A stretch of DNA of 64,000 nucleotides, taken from the NCBI GenBank assembly GCA_035308365.1, contig DATGGU010000209.1, positions 15,467-79,466 of the forward strand. The letters run 5' to 3'. Below the pieces are notes generated by a model. It had not been told where the DNA came from, searched no databases, and saw nothing but the letters and a program-made list of their open reading frames with translations. The stretch's first letter is position 1, and each line of letters starts with the position of its first letter. The stretch is from PALSA-505 sp035308365. GTDB lineage: Bacteria > Actinomycetota > Actinomycetes > Streptosporangiales > Streptosporangiaceae. This document shows, in pieces, positions 51,992-60,519 of the stretch. Both the position numbers and the translations under genes were made by a program.

Positions 51992-52888
51992 ATGACTACT
52001 CGGCAGCCACTGCGGACGATCGGCGCCCCGGCGGGTAAGCGGGCCCGCCTGCACCGCATCTTGTTCGGGGCGGGACTGCGCAACGGCACCGGGATGTTCC
52101 TGCCCTATGACCAGGGACTCGAGCACGGGCCCAGGGACTTCTTCGCCAATCCGGCGGCCGGTGATCCACGCTATGTCTTCGAGCTGGCGGTGGAGTGCGG
52201 GTTCAACGGCATCGCCATGCAGATCGGTCTCGCCGGAAAGTATTACGCGGAGTTCGCCGGCCAGATTCCGTTGATCGTAAAATTGAATGGCAAGACCGAT
52301 ATACCGCCGTCTGACGACCCGCTGTCGCCGGTCAATGCGACGGTCGAGGACGCCGTCCGGCTCGGCGCCGAGGCGGTGGGTTACACGCTCTACGTCGGCT
52401 CTCCCCGGCAGGCCGACGATTTCGTCCAGCTCCGCCAGGTCCGCCGGGATGCGGACCGGCTGGGGATACCGCTGATCATCTGGGCCTACCCGCGCGGCGC
52501 GGCCATGGTCGCCAAGGGCGGAATCGACTCCCTGTACGCGGTGGACTATGCCGCGCGCACCGCGCTGGAACTCGGCGCCGACGTGGTGAAGGTGAACTTC
52601 CCGAAACCGGAGATAACACCGAACCTCAGGAAGGAATACGCACGGCCGTGGTCCGCGCCGGAGGCCATGCGGCAGGTTGTGACGTCGGCGGGCCGGTCGC
52701 TGGTGCTGGTCAGCGGCGGCAGCATGGCCGATGACGAAGCGGTCTTCGAGAAGGCGCGCCTGTCGATGGACGCGGGCGCGACCGGCGTCATCTTCGGGCG
52801 CAACGTGTGGCAGCGTGACCGCGAAGAATCGCTCCGGTTCGCCGCCCGGCTGCGCGATCTGCTGAAGCGGTACCCCAGCGACCCCTGA
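51992..52888 (+). CDS. Class I (DhnA/archaeal-type) fructose-bisphosphate aldolase
   Basis: A 298-residue DeoC/DhnA-family aldolase: GTGMFLPYDQGLEHGPRDFF, VNATVEDAVRLGAEAVGYTLYVG, LIIWAYPRGAAM, Schiff-base Lys region ELGADVVKVNFPKPE, and the phosphate site LVLVSGGSMADDE followed by TGVIFGRNVWQ. GGAGGGGG precedes the ATG. Relatives act in glycolysis or, as 2-amino-3,7-dideoxyheptulosonate synthases, in natural-product pathways. Divergent from pgi. Confidence 0.87.
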   Translation: MTTRQPLRTIGAPAGKRARLHRILFGAGLRNGTGMFLPYDQGLEHGPRDFFANPAAGDPRYVFELAVECGFNGIAMQIGLAGKYYAEFAGQIPLIVKLNGKTDIPPSDDPLSPVNATVEDAVRLGAEAVGYTLYVGSPRQADDFVQLRQVRRDADRLGIPLIIWAYPRGAAMVAKGGIDSLYAVDYAARTALELGADVVKVNFPKPEITPNLRKEYARPWSAPEAMRQVVTSAGRSLVLVSGGSMADDEAVFEKARLSMDAGATGVIFGRNVWQRDREESLRFAARLRDLLKRYPSDP

Positions 52889-53002
52889 TCCTCGCGCACC
52901 TGGACCGGGCGGTTCGGTGCCAGCGACCTCAACGGCACCGGGCGGGGCTGAACTGAACTCCCGGTGCGCGGGCGGCGCCCGTCCGAACGGATGCCCGTAG
53001 CC

Positions 53003-53698
53003 TCAGGCTGCCGTCCAGGGCTGGCCGGCCAGCACGGCGAGGTGCAGCGAGACCAGGGTGTCCTCCAGGCCGGTGATGGCCTTCTTGCCCTTGCCGTGCC
53101 TGGCCGCGCCACGGACCAGCTCGGTGGTCGCACAGGCCACGGCGAGGCAGGCCTCGTAGGGCACCGCCGGCCAGTCCGGATGAGAGCGGCGCGCGTGGGC
53201 GTGCCAGGCCTGGTCCAGCCGGGCAAAGTTGTGCTGAGCGGCCTCGATCCGGTCCACGGCGCGGGGACCGGCCGCGGGCATGTCGATGTAGAAGGCGCGG
53301 GTGAAGGCCGGCTCGGCGGCGAGGAAGCCGAGGAACGCCGCGATGCCGGTCCGCAACACCTGCTCCGCGCTGGCCCCGGCCGGCAGCCGCTTGGTCGCGG
53401 CCACCACCCGGTCGGCCATCATCTGGCCGCCGGCCCGGGTCGCCGCCAGGAAGCAGTCCTCCTTGCCGGTGAAATGCTCGTAGAACGCGCCCTTGGACAC
53501 CCGGGCGCCGCGCACGATGTCGGCCACGGTGACGTCGTGGATCCCGTGCCTGGCCACCGCGGCGATGACCGCCCGGAGCAGGCGCTCGCGCTGCGCCGCC
53601 TTCACCGTCTCGGCCGGCAGGCCGGTACGCCCGCGGGGCAGGCCGGGCTCACCCTCATGGGTGCGAGCGAGATCCCCCTCTTGTCTCAGAACGGACAC
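53003..53698 (-). CDS. TetR-family transcriptional regulator
   Basis: About 231 residues: a TetR DNA-binding domain (RERLLRAVIAAVARHGIHDVTVADIVRGARVSKGAFYEHFTGKEDCFLAA) preceded by a Gly/Pro-rich N-terminal arm of about 30 residues, then an all-helical ligand domain. GTG 53698 is the preferred start because the palindromic operator lies just upstream. Divergent from the MFS transporter, the usual repressor/efflux arrangement. Confidence 0.85.
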   Translation of the reverse strand: MSVLRQEGDLARTHEGEPGLPRGRTGLPAETVKAAQRERLLRAVIAAVARHGIHDVTVADIVRGARVSKGAFYEHFTGKEDCFLAATRAGGQMMADRVVAATKRLPAGASAEQVLRTGIAAFLGFLAAEPAFTRAFYIDMPAAGPRAVDRIEAAQHNFARLDQAWHAHARRSHPDWPAVPYEACLAVACATTELVRGAARHGKGKKAITGLEDTLVSLHLAVLAGQPWTAA

Positions 53699-53722
53699 GC
53701 TCCTAACATACAAGCACCGCAA

Positions 53723-53740
53723 AAGTACGTGAAAGTACTT
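53723..53740. promoter_or_regulatory. TetR operator-like palindrome
   Basis: AAGTAC-N6-GTACTT, a perfect 18-bp inverted repeat, in the gap between the TetR gene (25 bases away) and the MFS gene. Likely binding site for the adjacent repressor. Confidence 0.65.
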
Positions 53741-53834
53741 ATGTGTAGCCATGGGCGTTTGTGCGCTCAAGGCGAATACGGGCCGACCCCGCGCCCGGCC
53801 CTGGGCGCTGGTCCGACGACCATTGCGAGGACGC

Positions 53835-55841
53835 ATGGAAGCGACTTCAGCCGGTACCGTCCAAGGCCGTCGCGGCGGAGTGCCCTTGTTGTGGCACCGC
53901 CAGCTGGATGCCTATCCCAATACCGGGGCGCGGGTGCTCTACCTGGCCGTCACGGTGCTGGCCACGATCATGCTGTACTACGAGCTGTACGTGGGCGGCT
54001 CGGTGTCCACATACCTGCTGGCCAACCTGCACATGAGCTTCACGTTCTTCGTAGTGATCCTGGCGTTCGGGAACCTGATCGGGGCCTTCGGCTCGCTGTT
54101 CGCCGGGATCACCGACCGGTGGGGCCGGGCGAACCTGGTGGTCATCGGGCTGTTCATCACCGGGATCCTCACCCTGTTCATCATCCCGGCGGCGACCAAC
54201 CGGTGGGCGTTCGGCATCGAGTACTTCGTGCTCGGCCTGGTCGAGGGGATCTGCCTGGTGGCCACGCCCGCGCTGATCCGCGACTTCTCCCCCCAGGTCG
54301 GCCGGGCCACGGCCATGGGCTTCTGGACCAGCGGCCCGGTGGTGGGCAGCCTGGTCGTCGCGGTGGTCGGCAGCGCCACCATCCCCAACGTGGTGCACAG
54401 CACCCGGTTCTGGACGCACGAATTTGTGATCTGCGGCATCGCCGGGATGATCGTGTTCGTGATCGCCCTGGTCGCGCTGCGTGAGCTGTCTCCGCAGCTT
54501 CGTGACCAGCTCATGGTGACCATGCGCGACCGGGCCCTGATCGAGGCCAGGGCCAAGGGCCTGGACATCGAGGCGGCGCTGCGCCACCCGTTCCGTCAGC
54601 TGCTGAAGCCGGACGTGATCATCTCCTCGGTCGCCGTCTCTATCATGCTGCTCATCTACTACACGGCGGTCGGCTTCAGCGTCATCTACCTGACCACGGT
54701 GTTCGGCTTCACCGTCAAAAATGCCAACGGCCTGGGCAACTGGAACTGGGGCTTCAACGTCATCGCGGTCATCCTGATCGGGGTGATCTCCGACCGGCTG
54801 CGGGTGCGCAAGCCGTTCATGGTGATCGGCGCGGTGGTCGCGGCGATCATGACGGTGGTGTACCTGTCCCAGGCGGGCCACCATCCGGGCTACTACACGC
54901 TGGCCATCATCCTGGCGACCGGCTCGTTCTTCCTGGGCGTGGCCTACACCCCGTGGATGGCCAGCTTCACCGAGACCGTCGAGGCCCGCAACCCCGCGCT
55001 CACCGCAACCGGCCTGGCCATCTGGGGCTGGATCATCCGCATCGTGGTCTTCATCTCGTTCCTGGTCATCCCGGCGGTGATCAACTCGGTCACCCCGCTG
55101 GTCAACTACGGCGGCACGGTGTCGTCCTACGCCACCACGTACAAGAGCCAGCTAGCCTTCGCCCAGACCCATCCGGCCATCGTGGCCACCGCACAGAAGA
55201 TCCCGCCGCCGGTCCTGGCCACCGCGCAGAAGATCCCGCCGCCGGTGCTGGCCACCGCGCAGAAGTACGCGCCACAGCTCGCAAACGCGCAGAAGTTCGC
55301 GCCCGAACTCGCGGTGATCCAGGCCAATCCCGCGCTGTTCGCCAGGCTGGCCGCCTACCCCAACCCGGCCAAGATCCCGCCTGCCCTGGCGGCCCAGGCG
55401 GTCAAGGCGGCCGGGGGCGGCGCCAAGGGTGTCCAGATCCTCACCACGATCTCGGCCAACAAGGCCGCCATCGCCGGCGTGATCGCGGCCGCGCCCGCGC
55501 TGAAGAGCGTCGCCCCCTACGCGGCCGGCCTGAAGACCATCGCTCCCTACGCGGCCGGCCTGAAGACCATCGCTCCGTACTCGGCGCAGCTCACCGCGCT
55601 GTCCAAGGTCCCGCGGCCGGTGTTCGCCTACCTCAAGGCGCACGGGGCGGCCGTTCAGAAGGCCGCCGCCCAGGCTCCGGGCCAATGGCGAACCTGGTAC
55701 TGGGTCTGCTTCGGCGGCATCATCTTCTTCCTGCTCAGCATCCCGCTGCTGCGCGGCCGCTGGAAGCCATCGGACGCCCGCCGCGACGAGCAGGAACACG
55801 AAGCCATGGTCGAAGCCGAACTGGCCAAGCTCAGGGCTTGA
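53835..55841 (+). CDS. MFS transporter with a large repetitive insertion
   Basis: A 668-residue major-facilitator protein. The first part has the normal MFS helices with the loop motif AGITDRWGRANLV and GVISDRLRVRKPFMV. Between the penultimate and last membrane segments lies an insertion of about 180 residues, Ala/Pro/Lys-rich, with short repeats (IPPPVLATAQK twice; YAAGLKTIAP twice). One helix (WVCFGGIIFFLLSIPLL) and a charged tail follow. Such an insert is expected outside the membrane. ATG 53835 is chosen with AGGA upstream; the open frame reaches back to 53751. Controlled probably by the TetR neighbour. Confidence 0.85.
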   Translation: MEATSAGTVQGRRGGVPLLWHRQLDAYPNTGARVLYLAVTVLATIMLYYELYVGGSVSTYLLANLHMSFTFFVVILAFGNLIGAFGSLFAGITDRWGRANLVVIGLFITGILTLFIIPAATNRWAFGIEYFVLGLVEGICLVATPALIRDFSPQVGRATAMGFWTSGPVVGSLVVAVVGSATIPNVVHSTRFWTHEFVICGIAGMIVFVIALVALRELSPQLRDQLMVTMRDRALIEARAKGLDIEAALRHPFRQLLKPDVIISSVAVSIMLLIYYTAVGFSVIYLTTVFGFTVKNANGLGNWNWGFNVIAVILIGVISDRLRVRKPFMVIGAVVAAIMTVVYLSQAGHHPGYYTLAIILATGSFFLGVAYTPWMASFTETVEARNPALTATGLAIWGWIIRIVVFISFLVIPAVINSVTPLVNYGGTVSSYATTYKSQLAFAQTHPAIVATAQKIPPPVLATAQKIPPPVLATAQKYAPQLANAQKFAPELAVIQANPALFARLAAYPNPAKIPPALAAQAVKAAGGGAKGVQILTTISANKAAIAGVIAAAPALKSVAPYAAGLKTIAPYAAGLKTIAPYSAQLTALSKVPRPVFAYLKAHGAAVQKAAAQAPGQWRTWYWVCFGGIIFFLLSIPLLRGRWKPSDARRDEQEHEAMVEAELAKLRA

Positions 55842-55862
55842 GCCCAGCTCAACGGCCCCGCC

Positions 55863-55890
55863 TGCCCGGCAAAGCCTGGCCTGCCGGGCG
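55863..55890 (+). terminator. Probable terminator of the MFS gene
   Basis: TGCCCGGCA and TGCCGGGC pair around a ten-base spacer about 20 bases after the MFS stop, in the convergent gap with the YciI gene. Confidence 0.55.
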
Positions 55891-55936
55891 GGCGGCCCGC
55901 CTTCATTACACCGCGTGATGGGTTAACTCTTACGGA

Positions 55937-56302
55937 TCAGGCGCCGGCAGCTTCGGACATGGACCTGGGGAACCTTGCGCCGGCGAACCTGACCGCGCCG
56001 GCCGGGACCATCCAGGGCATGCACTCGACCCGGTACAGGCCCGCGCGGACCGCCGGATCCTGCTCCTTGAGCTCCCGCGCCCGTTCCGGGTCCACCGCCA
56101 GGATGCTCAGCCCGCGGTAGCGGCGTCCGGGCTCGCCCAGCAACGGGCCTGCGGCCAGCAGATGACCGGCTTGATGCAGGTCAGCCAGGTACGCCATGTG
56201 CGCGTCTTGCAGCTCGTTCTCCGCATCCTCGTCGAGGGCGGGCGCGTCGTCCCTGCGGATGAGCAGTGTGATGGTGAACCGGTCGAAGTCCATGAACTGC
56301 AT
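55937..56302 (-). CDS. YciI-family protein
   Basis: A 121-residue YCII-related protein: FTITLLIRRDDAPALDED, then HMAYLADLHQAGHLLAAGPLLGE (the His/Asp pair typical of the fold), SILAVDPERARELKEQDPAVRAGLYRVECMPW. Possible dehydrochlorinase-like or regulatory function; unknown. The start is either ATG 56302 or 56293. Single gene. Confidence 0.82.
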   Translation of the reverse strand: MQFMDFDRFTITLLIRRDDAPALDEDAENELQDAHMAYLADLHQAGHLLAAGPLLGEPGRRYRGLSILAVDPERARELKEQDPAVRAGLYRVECMPWMVPAGAVRFAGARFPRSMSEAAGA

Positions 56303-56383
56303 TGTCCCGGTTCCAGAAATTGCTGCCGCGGGGCACGCCGATGTCGCCCCGGCACCGAATAGAAGGTGGCGGGCCGAGCATAG

Positions 56384-57307
56384 TGGGACGGAACGGCCTG
56401 GACGCGCAGCCCGACGCCCAACCCCGCTGGCCTGACGCAGCCCAACCAGCTCAGCGCCGTTGCGGGCCGGGCGGCGAACAACGTGTGGGCGGCCGGTGGT
56501 GACGGCTATAACCCCACGGTCTCGCTGGTGCTGCACTGGAACGGCAGCGCCTGGCATCATGTTCCCGTCCCCAGCATCGGCTCGCTGGATGCGGTCACCC
56601 TCTCGCCGGGGAGCGTCTGGATCGCCGGCGGTGGGCAGGTGGAACAGTTCAACGGGACGGCCTGGACCAGGCTGCCTGCCCCACCGTCGCTGCCCTCGGT
56701 CATCACCGGCCTGGTGCACACCGCCGCGGGGCTGTGGGCGGTGGGATACGTGGATTATTCATGCGGAGAAGGAACCTGCACCGCCTCGTGGGCGGCACTG
56801 TGGAACGGCACGGCCTGGAGCCAGATACCAGCCGGCGGCGGCACCGGGCTGTCGTCGGTGACCGCCGCGGGGGCGACGGTACTGGCCACCACCTTCGCGG
56901 GCCAGGTGCTGCGGCTCAGCAGCAGCGGCGTCACCACGCAGGTCACCCCGCAGCTGGATGGCCAGCTCAACGCCATCGCCGCCGACCCCACCGGGAACCT
57001 GTGGGCGGCCGGCTGGGCCTACGGCGCTCAGGACAAGATCGAGCCAGCGATCATCAATGCGCCCGGCATCGGGCAAGGCGGCATCATGGTGAGTACCGGC
57101 GCCGCAGGCGCCACGGTCACCTGGACCGGGCCGGCGACTGGGACCGGCGGCACGGACGAAACCGGCCGGTTCGCCGTTGGCGGGCTGCCTGACGGCAGCT
57201 ACACCGTCATCGCCAGCCTGGCCGGCTGCCATCCCGGCATCGCGACCGCCCAGGTCACCGCCGGACTCGCCACCCCGGTCAGCGCCCACATCACCTGTCC
57301 GCCATGA
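56384..57307 (+). pseudogene. 5'-truncated beta-propeller/carboxypeptidase-regulatory protein
   Basis: Open frame starting right after a TAG with WDGTAWTRSPTPNP, the middle of a repeat unit, and running 307 codons. It has repeated blades (NQLSAVAGRAANNVWAAGG, LHWNGSAWHHVPVPS, QFNGTAWTRLPAPP, LWNGTAWSQIP) and a C-terminal CarboxypepD_reg-like domain (GGTDETGRFAVGGLPDGSYTVIASLAGC). There is no start codon with a ribosome site and no signal peptide, although the family is secreted. Most likely the 3' remnant of a longer gene; translation from GTG 56483 would give 274 residues. Confidence 0.6.
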
Positions 57308-57341
57308 TCTGAAAGCGGTGCGGGTGGCCGCCCAGCCGGGG

Positions 57342-58280
57342 TCAGCATGCGGTCCAGGGCCGGAGCTTGTCCGGGTTGCGCACGGCCCAGATGTGCTTGA
57401 TCTGGTCGTCTGCGATGTCGAAGGCGAACACCGTCACGGTGACGCCGTCTTGCTGGGCTACCAGGCCGGGCTGGCCGTTGACGGTTCGCTCCAGGATCGT
57501 CGTGTTGCTGGGTGCCCGCCTGGCCAGCTCGATGATGTAGCGTGCGATCTCCTGGCCACCTTCGATCGGGTGCAGCGCGGCGCTGACGAGGCCGCCGCCG
57601 TCGGCGATCACCGTGGCGCCGGGGTCCAGCAGGCCGATGAGGGCTTCGATGTTCTTGGCTTCCCATGCGGCCTTGAAGTCCCGGACGATGGCGGCCTGCC
57701 GGCTGGTGGGGGCGGCCGGAGCCTGGGCGGCGCGGATGCGGTGGCGGGCCGAGGAGGCCAGCTGGCGGCAGGCCGCCGGGGTGCGGCCGGTGATCTGGGC
57801 AACCTCGTCGAAGGGGTAGCCGAAGACATCGTGCAGGATGAGCGCGACGCGTTCGGCCGGGGTCATCGATTCGAGCATGACCAGGAAGGCCATGCTGACC
57901 GACTCATCCAGGGTGATGCGGTCGGCCGGGTCGGCCGGGGCGCCGCCGGGCCGCCCGCTGATCCACTGAGCGGGGTCCGGCAGTGGCTCGGGGAGCCATT
58001 CGCCGACGTAGCGTTCCCGCCGGGCCCGGGCCGAGCCGAGCAGGTCCAGGCAGATGCGGCTGGCGACCGTGGTCAGCCAGGCCGCGGGGTTTTCGATGGC
58101 GTCCCGCTGCTCCCCCGGCAGGGCGTACCAGCGGGTGTAGGTCTCCTGCACGGCGTCCTCGGCCTCGGCCAGGGAGCCCAGCAGCCGGTAGGCCAGATTG
58201 ATCAGCTGACGCCGCTCGTTCATGATCGCATCCAGGCCCGGGTCGGGCCGGCCACCTGCTGGCCCGGATGGGGTGCTCAT
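57342..58280 (-). CDS. ECF41-type RNA polymerase sigma factor (SigJ-like)
   Basis: A 312-residue extracytoplasmic-function sigma factor with sigma2 (INLAYRLLGSLAEAEDAVQETYTRWY), sigma4 (LESMTPAERVALILHDVFGYPFDEVAQITGRTPAACRQL) and a C-terminal SnoaL/NTF2-like domain (about 200-312, containing DGGGLVSAALHPIEG). The NTF2 extension defines ECF41, in which it modulates sigma activity instead of an anti-sigma factor. ATG 58280 with GGAAGGG upstream. Divergent from an AhpD-like gene, its usual regulatory target. Confidence 0.9.
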   Translation of the reverse strand: MSTPSGPAGGRPDPGLDAIMNERRQLINLAYRLLGSLAEAEDAVQETYTRWYALPGEQRDAIENPAAWLTTVASRICLDLLGSARARRERYVGEWLPEPLPDPAQWISGRPGGAPADPADRITLDESVSMAFLVMLESMTPAERVALILHDVFGYPFDEVAQITGRTPAACRQLASSARHRIRAAQAPAAPTSRQAAIVRDFKAAWEAKNIEALIGLLDPGATVIADGGGLVSAALHPIEGGQEIARYIIELARRAPSNTTILERTVNGQPGLVAQQDGVTVTVFAFDIADDQIKHIWAVRNPDKLRPWTAC

Positions 58281-58445
58281 GGTGCCACCCTTCCTCGGCA
58301 TGTCTTCCCTCATCAAGTCGACGAGAGACCGTACCCGGCTGCGGCCTGACATTCCGGCGGGTTGCGTCGTCGGACTGGTGAAAAGAAAACATCATCCAGC
58401 GGGTCACCGGCTCAGGCTGGCCCGCAAGAACGTCAGGAGATGACG

Positions 58446-58919
58446 ATGAGCGCCCGTTTGGACTACCTCGCCAGCCCTCTGGTGATGAAGCTCGTCAAGC
58501 ACATCAACGCCGCTGGGGCCGTTCTGCACGATTCGGCCCTGCCCGCCGCCACGCAGGAGCTGGTGAAGCTCCGGGCCAGCCAGATCAACGGCTGCGGCTT
58601 CTGCACCGACATGCATATCAAGGATGCCCTGCACGCCGGGGAAAGCCAGGAGCGGCTGAACCTGGTCGCGGTCTGGCGGGAGGCGAAGGTCTTCACCGAG
58701 GCCGAGCGGGCCGCGCTGGAACTCGCCGAGCAGGGTACCCGGATCGCCGACGCCGCCGGTGGCGTCTCCGACGAGGCCTGGGCGAACGCGGCCAAGCACT
58801 ATGACGATGACCAGCTCGCCGCGCTGGTGGGAGTCATAGCCCTCATCAACGCCTACAACCGGATGAACGTCATCGTCCGCCAGCCCGCCGGCGACTACCA
58901 GCCCGGCCAGTTCGGCTGA
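58446..58919 (+). CDS. Carboxymuconolactone decarboxylase/AhpD-like peroxidase
   Basis: A 157-residue AhpD-like protein with the redox motif CGFCTDMH (about residue 49) in QINGCGFCTDMHIKDAL, and LVGVIALINAYNRMNV at the C-terminus. Expected thiol-dependent peroxidase or hydroperoxide-reducing role. AGGAG lies six bases before ATG 58446. Divergent from ECF41 and followed by a SnoaL-like gene 42 bases later; this is the standard ECF41-associated set. Confidence 0.9.
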   Translation: MSARLDYLASPLVMKLVKHINAAGAVLHDSALPAATQELVKLRASQINGCGFCTDMHIKDALHAGESQERLNLVAVWREAKVFTEAERAALELAEQGTRIADAAGGVSDEAWANAAKHYDDDQLAALVGVIALINAYNRMNVIVRQPAGDYQPGQFG

Positions 58920-58961
58920 CACACCGCCCGCCCGTCACGACCCAGGAAGGAGGGAACCCCG

Positions 58962-59417
58962 ATGAGTGACCTTGAGGCCGTCGCTGACCGCGTCGAGATC
59001 GAGGCGCTGCGCGGTGAGTTCACCGACGCGGTGATGATGAACGACCACGAGCGCCTGGCGTCACTGTTCACCCCCGACGGCGCAGTGCGGATCCCACTCG
59101 GCAACATCGAGGCCACCGGCCACGATGAGATCCGCGCCCTCGGCGAGCGGCGGCAGGCCTTCGCGGACTACTTCCTGCAAACCGCCCACCCAGGCACCAT
59201 CCACCTGGACGGCGACACCGCGACCGGCCGCGCCTACCTGAGCGAGCTGGCCCACCTCCGCGACGGCGGCTCGCACCTGAACTACTTCGTGTACCACGAC
59301 CGCTACCAGCGCACCCCAGCCGGCTGGAAGTTCACCGAGCGCGTAGCCGAGTTCAGATACATCGACACCACTCCCCTGACCGGCTCAGCACCCGGAGCAC
59401 CGGAAAGCTCTCGCTGA
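58962..59417 (+). CDS. SnoaL/NTF2-like protein
   Basis: A 151-residue cone-barrel protein: RVEIEALRGEFTDAVMMNDHERLASLFTPDGAVRIP, GHDEIRALGE, HLDGDTATGRAYLSEL, YHDRYQRTPAGWKFTERVAEFRY. Typical of small SnoaL_4-type hydratase/isomerase-like proteins; substrate unknown. GGAAGGAGG before the start. Co-transcribed with the AhpD-like gene. Confidence 0.87.
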   Translation: MSDLEAVADRVEIEALRGEFTDAVMMNDHERLASLFTPDGAVRIPLGNIEATGHDEIRALGERRQAFADYFLQTAHPGTIHLDGDTATGRAYLSELAHLRDGGSHLNYFVYHDRYQRTPAGWKFTERVAEFRYIDTTPLTGSAPGAPESSR

Positions 59418-59433
59418 CCCGTCAACCCCGTCA

Positions 59434-59466
59434 GAGGCCTGATCATCTTGACGACGATCAGGCCTC
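59434..59466 (+). terminator. Terminator after the SnoaL-like gene
   Basis: GAGGCCTGATC and its complement GATCAGGCCTC, 11-bp perfect arms, 11-base spacer, 17 bases past the SnoaL stop. Also covers the end of the IS66-like fragment on the other strand. Confidence 0.7.
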
Positions 59467-59601
59467 GGCGATCCGCTCCCAGGCCTGCGCCAGCTCCGAG
59501 CGCGCCTGCCCCAGCGCGGCCACCGCCTCGGCCAGCTCCCGGCGCAGCGATGCCACCAGCCCAGCAAGCACCTCATACGGCGGCTCTTCATCACCGGGCA
59601 C
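59458..59601 (-). pseudogene. IS66-like transposase N-terminal fragment
   Basis: A 47-codon frame (VPGDEEPPYEVLAGLVASLRR..., then AQAWERIAEA and a stop) resembles the N-terminal coiled-coil of IS66-family transposases (PPSYEELAALVVSLRRELAEA type). Nothing of the downstream catalytic part remains. The surrounding 59602-59841 stretch holds no recognisable gene. Identification is from a short match, so tentative. Confidence 0.45.
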
Positions 59602-59841
59602 ACCCGGGCCCTTACCCGCCGCGAACGCTCACCACCCGCATTACCTCCATCCCTGCGCCCTGGTCCGGCCACCGCAATGCCACCAGAATCCTTGCCGCCG
59701 GCGGCCATCCCGAACTGTCCCAGCGCCAACCCGATCACCGGATGCGCCAGCCCGGCCGCCGGACCCGGTACGGCGGGACCTGACATACGATCGCGAGCAG
59801 ATAGTGCCGATCAGCCCGCTGACCGCTGCGGAGGCCCGATC

Positions 59842-60252
59842 ATGTCCACACCACAGGTCGCTGCGCAGCAGCTTGCCGGAACTGCGCTGGCCCCGGCCGG
59901 TTCCCAGCTCGTGCTGGCCGAGTGGACGGCGCAAGGCAGCACCGCAGATGAGCCCCTCTACCAGGCGCCGCTGCATGAGCACCCAGAAGACGAGGCCTGG
60001 TATGTGCTCGAGGGAACGCTAGCGATCCGCGCCGGCGAGGACGTCCACCAGATATCAGCCGGCGGCGCGGTAATCGTGCCAGGCGGCACCGCGCACACAT
60101 TCTGGAACCCGCACCCCGATCCGGCCCGCTACGTGCTGGTCATGGGAGCGCGCACATTCGCGCTAATCCAGGCCATCCACGCCACCGATGACCGAAGCCC
60201 CACCCGCATGCGACAGCTATACGCCGCCCACGGCGCCACGCTCCTCGGCTGA
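59842..60252 (+). CDS. Cupin-domain protein
   Basis: A 136-residue single-domain cupin: PLHEHPEDEAWYVLEGTLAIRAGED (motif 1 with two His and a Glu) and VIVPGGTAHTFWNPHPD (motif 2 with His). Metal-binding, function unknown. The start at ATG 59842 has GGAGG at good spacing. The 267 bases downstream contain no gene. Confidence 0.88.
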   Translation: MSTPQVAAQQLAGTALAPAGSQLVLAEWTAQGSTADEPLYQAPLHEHPEDEAWYVLEGTLAIRAGEDVHQISAGGAVIVPGGTAHTFWNPHPDPARYVLVMGARTFALIQAIHATDDRSPTRMRQLYAAHGATLLG

Positions 60253-60519
60253 ATCCCTGATCGTTCCACCCGCGCGGAAGCCCCCGCGAAGATAAGGCTC
60301 TACTGCCGAACTACTAAAGAACCTGACCAGTTACCAGCCTCTAACCTGCTGTTACCGGCGGGCGCGGCGCCAGAGTCCAAGCCAGGATGCCGGGGGAAAG
60401 CCGTTTACCTGCTTGTGGGTAGTCCCCCCTCGTTGAATTCATGCCTCAGCAGCTGCGCCACGTGCCGCCCAGGAGCGGTTCCCGCTGGTTGTGAGCCTGC
60501 TGATCGTATAGTGACGGCT

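Noticed and set aside
58346..58369. ECF41 promoter (TGACATT...CGTCG) upstream of the AhpD-like gene
   Set aside because: Spacing is shorter than expected for the known ECF41 -35/-10 pair and the -35 match is imperfect.
59602..59841. Integrase or transposase remainder after the IS66-like fragment
   Set aside because: All frames are low-complexity Pro/Arg/Ala; no motif could be matched.
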